Below the pieces are notes generated by a model that saw nothing but the letters and a program-made list of their open reading frames with translations, searched no databases and was not told the DNA's origin. This document shows positions 15,705 to 23,277 of a stretch of 33,662 nucleotides of DNA, piece after piece. The position numbers were made by a program, and so were the translations under genes. The number at the start of each line of letters is the position of its first letter. Within the stretch, counting starts at the first letter, position 1. Source of the stretch: an uncultured Gammaproteobacteria bacterium (GTDB taxonomy: Bacteria; Pseudomonadota; Gammaproteobacteria; Pseudomonadales; Ketobacteraceae); the NCBI GenBank assembly GCA_913063125.1, contig CAJXZM010000058.1, positions 1 through 33,662 on the forward strand, written 5' to 3'.

Positions 15705-17150
15705 ATGAAAACCACCAAGGTGATTTCAAAGTATTTGGCGCATTACGCCGAAAAACTATCACCTTGGTTGGATAATTTCCCCAGCAATACGACGTTTGAA
15801 CGCTGTGTTGTTATCCCTGTCTTTGATGAAAATACACATTTTATTGAACGCCTTAATAATCAAGCGACCAACAACACGTTAGTTATTCTGGTTCTAAACT
15901 GTGCAAAAACATGCAGCCCTCAGCAACGTCGCAATACCTTAGAGGCCCAAAAGTACCTTCTAAGTCTGGGGCAGATTAGCTGGCAAAGTACTACTGATAA
16001 AGTAGCACAGCTGATACGGACACCTCATGCACACTGGTTAGTTTGGAACATAACTGACTGGAATGAGAATAACCCCTTAGATACATTTGTTCATGGCGTT
16101 GGCTATGCCCGGAAATTAGGTATGGATTCAGCCTTACTGTTATTTTCTCAGCACCAAATAACAAATCCATTTTTTCTTTCCACCGATGCAGATGCCTTAT
16201 TGCCCAATAACTACTTTGAACTTCCTCCCTTAGTAAAACAATATACCTCAGAGCAACGTAAAAGCTGTTCTGGCTATATTTTCCCTTTTCAGCACACCAA
16301 TATTTCCATTGATTCGCCTAATGAAAAACCAAATACAAGCAGTATTGCTGCTACGTTATACGAGATGTCTTTACGCTATTATGTCTTAGGATTGCGCTGG
16401 GCGGAATCACCCTGGGGTTTTCATTCCGTAGGTAGCACCCTCGCAATTCATGCATTCCACTATGCGGCAAATAGAGGTTTTCCGAAAAGAGATGCGGGTG
16501 AAGATTTTTATTTACTTAACAAAATAGCTAAAACAGGCGTGGTGCTTTCCATAGAAAAACCTGCTATCACACTCAGTGACAGAGCCTCTCACAGAGTTCC
16601 GTTTGGAACAGGTCCAGCAGTACAACGTATCCAACAACTGGATAGTATCGAAAATGAATTTACACTATACCACCCGATGTGCTTTGAATGGCTTAAATTG
16701 TGGCTAACCGCCATTCCTAGGGTATACAACCAACCCTTAGCAGAATCACTAATCAATGCTTACGTTGATACTGGTCTTGAAGTGGATGCAGAAGTACCTA
16801 AAAAAATTCATGACATCCTGTTAACACTACGTATCGAAAAAGCGATCACCCATAGCCGCAAGCAAAGTAAATCCATGGATGAATTCTATCGCCATATGCT
16901 CACCTGGTTTGATGCATTCAAAACATTAAAATTCATCCATACCGCAAGAAATAAATACCTACCCTCATTAAGTCTATCAGAATGGATACAAGCGATTGAG
17001 TTAACCAACATACCCTTTATAACTCCGTTTGATTTGTCTCAATCAGCTCAATCTCAAGCGGCTAACGGTTTTCAACAAAACGTCAGCTACTTATCACAAC
17101 ATCTAACCGCTCTTGAACAATCAACCCTCCCCTATATCAGCAGCATCTAA
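15705..17150 (+). CDS. Glycosyltransferase-like protein (GT-A/family 2 type)
   Basis: 481 residues. The N-terminus reads like a GT-A nucleotide-binding strand (CVVIPVFDE, about residues 34-42). A DXD-like motif STDADALLP (Asp161-Ala-Asp163) would bind the metal and sugar nucleotide. PWGFHSVGSTLAIH and DAGEDFYLLN (Glu266/Asp267) match the acceptor and catalytic ED region of family 2 enzymes. The last 150 residues or so are helical and unassigned. No membrane segment is evident. Donor and acceptor are unknown. It follows the ligase and small protein on the same strand, probably one operon. Its last four bases overlap the end of the convergent AraC-type gene. No strong ribosome binding site was seen. 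Confidence 0.72.
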   Translation: MKTTKVISKYLAHYAEKLSPWLDNFPSNTTFERCVVIPVFDENTHFIERLNNQATNNTLVILVLNCAKTCSPQQRRNTLEAQKYLLSLGQISWQSTTDKVAQLIRTPHAHWLVWNITDWNENNPLDTFVHGVGYARKLGMDSALLLFSQHQITNPFFLSTDADALLPNNYFELPPLVKQYTSEQRKSCSGYIFPFQHTNISIDSPNEKPNTSSIAATLYEMSLRYYVLGLRWAESPWGFHSVGSTLAIHAFHYAANRGFPKRDAGEDFYLLNKIAKTGVVLSIEKPAITLSDRASHRVPFGTGPAVQRIQQLDSIENEFTLYHPMCFEWLKLWLTAIPRVYNQPLAESLINAYVDTGLEVDAEVPKKIHDILLTLRIEKAITHSRKQSKSMDEFYRHMLTWFDAFKTLKFIHTARNKYLPSLSLSEWIQAIELTNIPFITPFDLSQSAQSQAANGFQQNVSYLSQHLTALEQSTLPYISSI

Positions 17151-18163
17151 TCGCAATTTTCCCGGTATTCTGCAGGTGTTTGCCCTGTCCAGCGTTTAAA
17201 TGCCCGGTAAAAGGCACTTGTCTCTGAAAAACGCAACTTCTCTGCAATATCTTCGATAGGTATATTGAGATTTTCCAACATTCTACAAGCCACTTTGCGT
17301 TGTACCTGAGTCAACAACTCAGAATATGTCGTGTCATGTAATTCTAACTTGCGCCTCAACGTTCGTTCATTCATATGAAAATATTCGGCAACCTTGTTAA
17401 TACTTGGCTTCCCCTGTTGAATATGGGCCAGTAATAAACTTTCCACTTTATCCGCGATGCTACCATCTTGATTCAGTGACAATAACTGCCTATCCGCCTC
17501 TTCTTTTAACAAACTAAGAACAGACTCATCTCCATGCAACAGCTTTTCATCCAATAAATCTGCAGCAAAGATCACTTGCGTGCTCTCACAATCGAAACAT
17601 ACCGGCGCACCAAATATTCGTTGATATTCATCCACGTAATCGGGTTCCGGATGCTCAAATCTCACCTCAACGGCATCCATTTTTGCACTGATAACATTTT
17701 TTGCCATACGTGCTATTTGTACTAAACCAAATTCGGCACGAACCCTATTACCTAAAGGCGTTGAGCTTGGGTAGTTATAGGTAAGTATTGCATGCTCCCC
17801 ATCAACATGAATCGATGAAGGCTCTGCGTCGCTAATTAAACTATGGTATTTAAAAAATAGCTGGAAAGCATCAGAAATTGTCGCAGCAGTTATCAACATA
17901 TGCCCTAACACCCCCAAAGAACTTGGGTTTGTCTGCTCTCCCATATGCAACCCCAAAGCAGGATCATCCAACATTTTTACGGCAATCTCTTGCGCTCGAT
18001 CATATACAGATATATCTATCCGGTTCTCTGTACTGTCAATGATTTGATGGGTTAACCCTAGCGCATCCAAGAAACGATCCGCATCAATACCTTGCTGCAT
18101 TAAGGAGCTTAGAAGCGTTCGTATCATAGGCATTGAAATTTCTGAACGTTTCTCGGTATCCAT
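17147..18163 (-). CDS. AraC-family transcriptional regulator (OruR-like), second copy
   Basis: 338 residues with an arabinose-binding-like N-terminal domain (about 10-205) and an AraC DNA-binding domain (about 240-335) bearing RFSETSAFYRAFKRWTGQTP. It shares layout and the C-terminal signature with the regulator at 2827-3828, but the N-terminal domains differ clearly, so the two probably sense different ligands. It starts two bases after the hopJ-like stop, so it is the third gene of the yaaA operon. It is convergent with the glycosyltransferase-like gene by a 4-base overlap. The acyl-CoA synthetase operon is an obvious candidate target, though unproven. Confidence 0.92.
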   Translation of the reverse strand: MDTEKRSEISMPMIRTLLSSLMQQGIDADRFLDALGLTHQIIDSTENRIDISVYDRAQEIAVKMLDDPALGLHMGEQTNPSSLGVLGHMLITAATISDAFQLFFKYHSLISDAEPSSIHVDGEHAILTYNYPSSTPLGNRVRAEFGLVQIARMAKNVISAKMDAVEVRFEHPEPDYVDEYQRIFGAPVCFDCESTQVIFAADLLDEKLLHGDESVLSLLKEEADRQLLSLNQDGSIADKVESLLLAHIQQGKPSINKVAEYFHMNERTLRRKLELHDTTYSELLTQVQRKVACRMLENLNIPIEDIAEKLRFSETSAFYRAFKRWTGQTPAEYRENCD

Positions 18164-18165
18164 AA

Positions 18166-18519
18166 TTAGCGCTTCGCTACTAAAGGTTCACCATCAAAAG
18201 TAATCCCCTTCCAACCGCAATCAATAAACGTACGAATATTTTGATGATCTTGCCCGTCAGGGGTTTGCAACACATCCACCATATAGTAATCACCAAAACA
18301 ATTCAGTGTTGCTTGCACATCCAAATCATTGGCCTTAGCAAAGGCAAACAGCTTACAGGAACCCTCATTGGTTCCTGACGCGTTAAAAAAACGTCGATCT
18401 TCCAAACCGTTATAAAAACCCTTAGGCGAATATTCATAATTTGAGGCAATAACGGCCATTGTTTCTGAAAACGCCACGGGAGCTTGTTTTACCGCAACGA
18501 TAAACTCTTCTAATGTCAT
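18166..18519 (-). CDS. HopJ-family protein
   Basis: 117 residues with the HopJ type III effector family pattern: F-I-x-x-Y-x-Y-x-P near the N-terminus, then NASGTNEGSCKLFAFA, NCFGDYY and DGQDHQNIRTF with GWKGI. Despite the name, homologues are widespread in free-living proteobacteria that lack type III secretion, and no secretion genes occur here, so an effector role is unlikely. The biochemical function is unknown. Its ATG overlaps the yaaA stop (ATGA) and the AraC gene follows after two bases, so the three are co-transcribed. Confidence 0.88.
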   Translation of the reverse strand: MTLEEFIVAVKQAPVAFSETMAVIASNYEYSPKGFYNGLEDRRFFNASGTNEGSCKLFAFAKANDLDVQATLNCFGDYYMVDVLQTPDGQDHQNIRTFIDCGWKGITFDGEPLVAKR

Positions 18520-19313
18520 GCTCTATCTTTCTCCGTTCGGGAAAATACCCACTCGTTACCATCTGACATTGCCGGATTATAACGATAACCCTCAACGTCA
18601 AATGCTTTAATACCTTCGACATCTTTTATGCGATTCTTAACGATATAATTTACCATAAGCCCACGTGCCCGTTTCGCATAAATACCCACAACTTTATAAA
18701 CCCCCGCTTTTTCATCCTTAAACACAGGAGTAATAACGGTTGCCATTAATTGTGGCTTCTTTACCGACTTAAAATACTCTGTGGAAGCTAGGTTTAACAG
18801 GATAGCCTGTTTGTCTTTCTGATGGCTAAATGCCTCATTTAACGCATCGGTTATACGGCCGCCCCAAAATTCGTACAAATTCTTACCTACATTATTTGCC
18901 AACTTAGTCCCCATCTCCAATCGATAGGGTTGGATCAAATCCAGAGGGTTAAGCAAACCATACAATCCAGACAGTATTTTCAGGTGTTTTTGTGCAAAAT
19001 TGAAATCAGACGCCTTAAACTCATAAGCATCCATACCCGCATATACATCACCCTTAAAAGCCAATATAGCCTGGCGAGCATTATGTGCAGTAAAGGGTAA
19101 AGCCCACTCACCGTAACGAGCAACATTTAATCCAGCCAACTTGTCACTCAACCCCATCAAAGTAGCCACTTGTTGCGGTGAGTAATCCTTCAATATGTCG
19201 ATAAGCTCTTGTGCCTTATCGAGCATCTCGGGCATTGAGTGATTATCAGTCGGCAACGCGGTGTCATAATCCAGTTTTTTGGCAGGGGAAACAACAATCA
19301 ACATAGGGAACAT
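18516..19313 (-). CDS. yaaA: Peroxide stress protein YaaA
   Basis: Member of the UPF0246/DUF328 family. E. coli YaaA lowers free intracellular iron during hydrogen peroxide stress and has DNA-binding activity. The N-terminus LIVVSPAKKLDY, the stretch RYGEWALPFTAHNARQA, the stretch LSGLYGLLNPLD and EMGTKL are family hallmarks, and the length (265) is normal. The first ATG has a weak AGAG ribosome binding site four bases upstream. The second ATG three codons on (19304) aligns better with other YaaA proteins. It heads an operon with the hopJ-like gene and an AraC-type gene. A hairpin lies in the leader and an inverted repeat further upstream, both listed. Confidence 0.94.
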   Translation of the reverse strand: MFPMLIVVSPAKKLDYDTALPTDNHSMPEMLDKAQELIDILKDYSPQQVATLMGLSDKLAGLNVARYGEWALPFTAHNARQAILAFKGDVYAGMDAYEFKASDFNFAQKHLKILSGLYGLLNPLDLIQPYRLEMGTKLANNVGKNLYEFWGGRITDALNEAFSHQKDKQAILLNLASTEYFKSVKKPQLMATVITPVFKDEKAGVYKVVGIYAKRARGLMVNYIVKNRIKDVEGIKAFDVEGYRYNPAMSDGNEWVFSRTEKDRA

Positions 19314-19328
19314 TCATCTCTTTATTAA

Positions 19329-19347
19329 TCACCAGCAATACTGGTGA
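19329..19347 (-). promoter_or_regulatory. Hairpin in the yaaA leader
   Basis: tcaccag (19329-19335) and ctggtga (19341-19347) form a 7-base perfect stem with a 5-base loop. On the transcript the stem ends about 15 bases before the yaaA start codon, close enough to affect ribosome access. It lacks a T-run and so is not a terminator. Confidence 0.4.
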
Positions 19348-19409
19348 GGGGCTTTCACACACATCTCAGGATCTCTCTATGCCCTGAATTCTCGCATAAT
19401 CTTCGTTTT

Positions 19410-19432
19410 TTACCAATATAATCAATTGGTAA
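19410..19432. promoter_or_regulatory. Inverted repeat ttaccaat-N7-attggtaa, candidate operator
   Basis: An 8-base perfect inverted repeat with a 7-base centre lies between the divergent yaaA operon and the short-chain dehydrogenase gene. The 23-base symmetrical shape suits a dimeric repressor or a LysR-type site. It does not match the OxyR consensus as I know it. The protein that binds it is unknown. Confidence 0.45.
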
Positions 19433-19469
19433 TCGTTAGGTTTTCATGACACCTAGCTAAAAATATCCA

Positions 19470-19496
19470 TTGATATCCACGGTTTTTTTATATAAT
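19470..19496 (+). promoter_or_regulatory. Promoter of the short-chain dehydrogenase
   Basis: TTGATA (19470-19475) and a perfect TATAAT (19491-19496), separated by a short spacer of 15. Transcription would start near 19503, before the ribosome binding site AGGGAG at 19537-19542. Confidence 0.5.
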
Positions 19497-19546
19497 ACTA
19501 AGGACACTTGGAGTTTATCTTCCACAATACCAATATAGGGAGCACC

Positions 19547-20326
19547 ATGGCATTAATGACAGCGCTTATCACCGGTGCTTCTAGCGGAATTGGTTATGAA
19601 ATCAGCCGTATTTTAGCCGATCAAGGCCACGATCTAGTACTTGTTGCCCGCCGAGAGAAAAACCTAATCCATCTAGCTCGTTTTCTTGAAAAGGAACATG
19701 ATATTGCTGTCACGGTCATCGCCGCTGACTTGGCGAACCCAAAAGCAGCTAATCGCGTCTATCAACAACTTGAGAAAGACAATATCCCTATCGATATCTT
19801 GGTGAACAATGCAGGCGCTGGATATTGGGGTCCTTTTACTCAACAACCCACAGAAAATGACGAACATATGATTCAGCTAAATGTACTCGCGTTAACGCAG
19901 CTGACCAAACTCATATCTCAAGGCATGGTAAAACGGGGGTTGGGTAAAATTTTAAACATTGCATCCGCCGCAAGCTTTGTTCCTGGTCCGTACATGTCGG
20001 TTTATTATGCGTCAAAAGCGTATGTTTTATCGTTTAGCGAGGCTATCCGTTGTGAGCTAAAGGGTACAGGCGTAAGTGTAACCGTGTTCTGCCCTGGACC
20101 CGTCTCATCGGAGTTTCATCAACACGCTGGTACGACCAATATATTTTTGATGCGAAAAGCACCTATTATGGGATCAGCCCAAGCGGCCAGGTCTGCGGTG
20201 AAAGCCATGCAAAAACGAAAAGCAATCGAAGTACCCGGTCTAATGAATGCGATAATGACGATTCTACCCCGCTTCTTCCCTCGTTCATGGGTTAACTTTG
20301 TGACCAAATGGGTTTTAAAACCTTAA
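19547..20326 (+). CDS. Short-chain dehydrogenase/reductase
   Basis: Classical SDR of 259 residues, probably NADP(H)-dependent given VARREKNL after the second strand. The cofactor motif is TGASSGIG near residues 9-16, followed by NNAG (87-90). The catalytic set is Ser140, Tyr153 and Lys157. The C-terminal Pro/Phe/Trp-rich end (PRFFPRSWVN) resembles the DltE/YqjQ-like group often annotated as oxidoreductases of unknown substrate. I chose the ATG at 19547, preceded by AGGGAG with good spacing. An in-frame TTG at 19508 would add 13 unlikely residues. It is divergent from yaaA and convergent with the diguanylate cyclase. The substrate cannot be told. Confidence 0.92.
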   Translation: MALMTALITGASSGIGYEISRILADQGHDLVLVARREKNLIHLARFLEKEHDIAVTVIAADLANPKAANRVYQQLEKDNIPIDILVNNAGAGYWGPFTQQPTENDEHMIQLNVLALTQLTKLISQGMVKRGLGKILNIASAASFVPGPYMSVYYASKAYVLSFSEAIRCELKGTGVSVTVFCPGPVSSEFHQHAGTTNIFLMRKAPIMGSAQAARSAVKAMQKRKAIEVPGLMNAIMTILPRFFPRSWVNFVTKWVLKP

Positions 20327-20328
20327 TC

Positions 20329-20357
20329 GGTGTTAAATCTTAACTGCTGCTAACACC
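20329..20357. terminator. Weak stem-loop between convergent genes
   Basis: ggtgtta (20329-20335) pairs with taacacc (20351-20357), loop 15 bases. It lies directly after the dehydrogenase stop, between convergent genes. No T-run follows on either strand, so intrinsic termination is doubtful. Confidence 0.3.
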
Positions 20358-20373
20358 CTAGCGATATTCGTCC

Positions 20374-21387
20374 CTAACTAGCGCAACAATACTGGTTACG
20401 CCCCTGCGCTTTCGCTTGGTAAAGTGCAGCATCGGCATCTGCAATCAACTGGTCAATCTGCTGCCCCTCTTCCCATTGAGCTATGCCTATCGAGATCGTT
20501 ACGGGGGATAAAGGCAGGTTATTATGCATCATCGATTCTTCTTCAATCCCCTCTCGTAATCGTTCAGCAATGCGCTTAGCTGCAGCCATCGATGATGATG
20601 GAAGAATAACGATAAACTCCTCTCCGCCATATCGACACACCATATCGTTCGGTCTTAATCGGTACTGCATAACAGAAGCCACCTTTTTTAACACCTCATC
20701 CCCTGTTTGGTGCCCATAGTTATCATTAAACTTCTTAAAATGGTCAATATCCAACATCATCAAACACAAAGGCGACAAATCACCTAACGCCTTACCTTTC
20801 AGGCGCAACAGCAACTCATCTAACCAACGCCGATTATGCAGACCCGTCAATGAGTCACAGGTCGCTGCTTTTTTGTGTTTTTCTTGCCGCTGAATGCTAT
20901 CGGTAACCGCTCCATTACCCATTCGTACTTTTTTAGACAAAAGATACAACAAGTTTCTCGCCAGACCGTGGGATAAATCAATCATTTCCCACAATGTACT
21001 GTTATCCATTGCAAGTACCCTGACACTGTCATTTGCTTGCACAAAAGCAGAAGGGTTCTTGCCATCAAACATCGACATTTCTCCCACACACTCCCCAACG
21101 GATAACATTGCAATTGCTTTATCCTCTGGTTTATCCGATGGATTATCTAAATAAATTGAAACGCCGCCATCAAGGATTAAGTAAAAAAATTCATTGCCTT
21201 TACTCGGGTCTAACAAAAGATCACCCGCAACAAACGATACAAGACGACAACGCTCTAACAAGGTTTCAAGTGGCGCAATATCAACGTCTCGAAACAACAG
21301 CATATCACCAAACCCGATATAACTAAGGTCGCCCTGGCAAGAGCCGCTATCTTGTTCTGCTATGTTAGCAAACACATTCGTAGACAT
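20374..21387 (-). CDS. Diguanylate cyclase with N-terminal cyclic-nucleotide-binding-like domain
   Basis: Makes cyclic di-GMP from two GTP. Residues about 28-143 form a CAP effector-like domain (FVAGDLLLDPS, GECVGEMSMFDG). The GGDEF domain spans about 175-335 with active site GGEEF (254-258) and an intact inhibitory I-site RPND (245-248), five residues upstream, so product inhibition is expected. DSLTGLHNRRWLDE marks the domain start. There is no membrane segment, so it is cytoplasmic. I chose the ATG at 21387, just after GAGGAT; a GTG at 21408 would add seven residues. It is convergent with the dehydrogenase. The effector sensed by the CAP-like domain is unknown; the phosphate-cassette arginine is not obvious. 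Confidence 0.93.
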   Translation of the reverse strand: MSTNVFANIAEQDSGSCQGDLSYIGFGDMLLFRDVDIAPLETLLERCRLVSFVAGDLLLDPSKGNEFFYLILDGGVSIYLDNPSDKPEDKAIAMLSVGECVGEMSMFDGKNPSAFVQANDSVRVLAMDNSTLWEMIDLSHGLARNLLYLLSKKVRMGNGAVTDSIQRQEKHKKAATCDSLTGLHNRRWLDELLLRLKGKALGDLSPLCLMMLDIDHFKKFNDNYGHQTGDEVLKKVASVMQYRLRPNDMVCRYGGEEFIVILPSSSMAAAKRIAERLREGIEEESMMHNNLPLSPVTISIGIAQWEEGQQIDQLIADADAALYQAKAQGRNQYCCAS

Positions 21388-21550
21388 ATCCTCACACCCA
21401 TTCAGCACTAAGCACCAACTTTATCAGCCTAATTTTATTGTCTTACTTTTATTTTACTACTTAAAAGCTCTTGCTTAAATAATACCGCAAACCTCCAGGC
21501 TTGCAACTTACACCCCACTTCACAAAATCGTATAACACATTGAAATAAAA

Positions 21551-21592
21551 CAAAAAAGAACCTGTCCAGACATCAACTCCTCAACCTGGACA
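21551..21592 (-). terminator. Intrinsic terminator of the kinase pair
   Basis: On the minus strand TGTCCAG (21592-21586) pairs with CTGGACA (21569-21563), followed by GGTTCTTTTTTG. It lies about 80 bases after the stop of the hybrid kinase at 21670-23163. The stem is modest but the T-run is good. Confidence 0.55.
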
Positions 21593-21669
21593 TTTAATAA
21601 AATCAATCCGCTACGAACATCACGTACAAACTGTGACTTCAATCCTGCCAGCAAGACCATATTTCAACA

Positions 21670-23163
21670 TTAGACTGTCAAAAAGCGATCCAATTCATCC
21701 ATTAACGTTTTCAGATTCATTGGTTTACCCACAACACCTTTCATACCCACATCAAAAATTCGCTCTTTATCCTCTGCCATAACACTTGCCGTTAGTGCTA
21801 ATATGGGCGTGTTTGCATTCGGCCCCGTACCGCTCAGTATAATCGCAGTAGCTTCAAGTCCATCCACCACCGGCATTTCAATATCCATCATTATTAAATC
21901 GTAAACACGGTTATTGGCAGCTTCAACGGCAGCCTCACCATCAAAAACAATATCGGCATCCACGCCAAGTTTAGCCAACATCTTTTGTGCAACACGTTGG
22001 TTAACAACATTATCCTCTGCAACCAAAACCTTTTTCTTATAATCCCGTGAACCCACATCACTTTGCTTCTTAATTTCAGAAGTAGACGCTTCATTCGCGA
22101 TATCAAATGGAACAGTGATTGTAAAAGAAGCACCCTTGCCCTCTTCACTTTCAACCTCAATCACTCCATTCATCATATCGATCAGATTTTTACAAATAGT
22201 TAACCCTAACCCTGTACCACCGTACTCTCGTCCCGTTGATTCGGATGCTTGCTCATAATCCTCAAAAATCTTTTCGATTTTATCTTTTGGAATACCAATA
22301 CCGGTATCACTAATTTCAATGATCACGTTATAACGCGATTCATTAATGCAGTCATAGCCAACACCCACACCCACCCGGCCTTGTTTTGTAAACTTAATGG
22401 CATTTCCAATCAAATTCATCAACACTTGGCGTATTCTAGTCGGATCACCAAGCAATACCGTTGGTGTGCCATCCTCGATATCCAAATCAATCGTAATTTC
22501 ACTATTTGCGGCATGAGTACTGTTTAAATCACAAGCATCCCGAATGGCTTCCGGCAAATTAAACGGGACTTTTTCAAATGTGAACTTGCCTGCTTCTATT
22601 TTAGACAGGTCCAATATGTCGTTAAGTATGGTTAATAATGAATTTGCTGACCGATTAATCAAACCACCAAGCTCGGACTGCTCCTCATCTAATTGAGTAT
22701 CCATTAACAATTCAGAACTGGCGAGAATACCGTTCATAGGTGTTCGAATCTCATGGCTCATATTCGCGAGAAAAGAGCTCTTGGCGCTCGATGCGATACC
22801 TGCTGAATGCTTTGCCGCAGCTAAGTCTTTACTCATTACATTTAACTTATCGTTTAATGCGATTTTTTGTTCCATTTCCATTTCTAAGGACTTGGTTAAT
22901 ACATCTAAATCTTCTGGGTGCGTCCAGCCTTTCGCGATAATCTGCTCAAACTCATATTCTGCACGGTCTCTATATAAAGTTCCTAGATAATTTTCCAGTG
23001 TTTCCAAATAGATAAACATATCGCCTAACCCATTCGCGGTCACCCTGCCATTCTTGTCCCTCACCATCGACGCTTCAGACAACATAAATTTCAGTACATC
23101 ATCAGTACAGCTAGCCTTAAGTGTTTTTAAATGACTTGTAATTAGTTCTGACCAAATTGACAT
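21670..23163 (-). CDS. Soluble hybrid histidine kinase: N-terminal unknown-HisKA-HATPase-REC
   Basis: 497 residues. Residues 1 to about 95 are a helical region I do not recognise, followed by a coiled coil (about 95-125). HisKA carries His137 (ANMSHEIRTP). HATPase shows N-box Asn250/Asn254, DTGIGIP and GGTGLGL. The C-terminal receiver (about 378-495) has Asp427 in MMDIEMPVVDG and Lys480. Unlike the kinase at 11719 it has no Hpt domain, so onward transfer needs a separate Hpt protein. There is no membrane segment. It follows the REC-REC kinase on the same strand by 114 bases, so the two are probably partners, though a separate promoter (23210-23239) may exist. Confidence 0.93.
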   Translation of the reverse strand: MSIWSELITSHLKTLKASCTDDVLKFMLSEASMVRDKNGRVTANGLGDMFIYLETLENYLGTLYRDRAEYEFEQIIAKGWTHPEDLDVLTKSLEMEMEQKIALNDKLNVMSKDLAAAKHSAGIASSAKSSFLANMSHEIRTPMNGILASSELLMDTQLDEEQSELGGLINRSANSLLTILNDILDLSKIEAGKFTFEKVPFNLPEAIRDACDLNSTHAANSEITIDLDIEDGTPTVLLGDPTRIRQVLMNLIGNAIKFTKQGRVGVGVGYDCINESRYNVIIEISDTGIGIPKDKIEKIFEDYEQASESTGREYGGTGLGLTICKNLIDMMNGVIEVESEEGKGASFTITVPFDIANEASTSEIKKQSDVGSRDYKKKVLVAEDNVVNQRVAQKMLAKLGVDADIVFDGEAAVEAANNRVYDLIMMDIEMPVVDGLEATAIILSGTGPNANTPILALTASVMAEDKERIFDVGMKGVVGKPMNLKTLMDELDRFLTV

Positions 23164-23209
23164 TGATACGCCCGCTATAACGAATGAATATTATCCACTA
23201 ACACTATTA

Positions 23210-23239
23210 TGTATAGCGTAAAAATGCTTATTACGCCAA
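23210..23239 (-). promoter_or_regulatory. Possible promoter overlapping an inverted repeat, upstream of the second kinase
   Basis: On the minus strand TTGGCG (23239-23234), 18-base spacer, TATACA (23215-23210). The same bases hold the inverted repeat gcgtaa (23216-23221) and ttacgc (23231-23236), so a regulator could cover the promoter. Both hexamers are only four of six. Confidence 0.35.
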
Positions 23240-23277
23240 ATTGTACTTATTTCAAACAAGCTAGTTATAAGGAGTGT

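Noticed and set aside
18166-18519. Type III secretion effector role for the HopJ-like protein
   Set aside because: No secretion or chaperone genes are present and the gene lies in a stress operon. The family name is historical.
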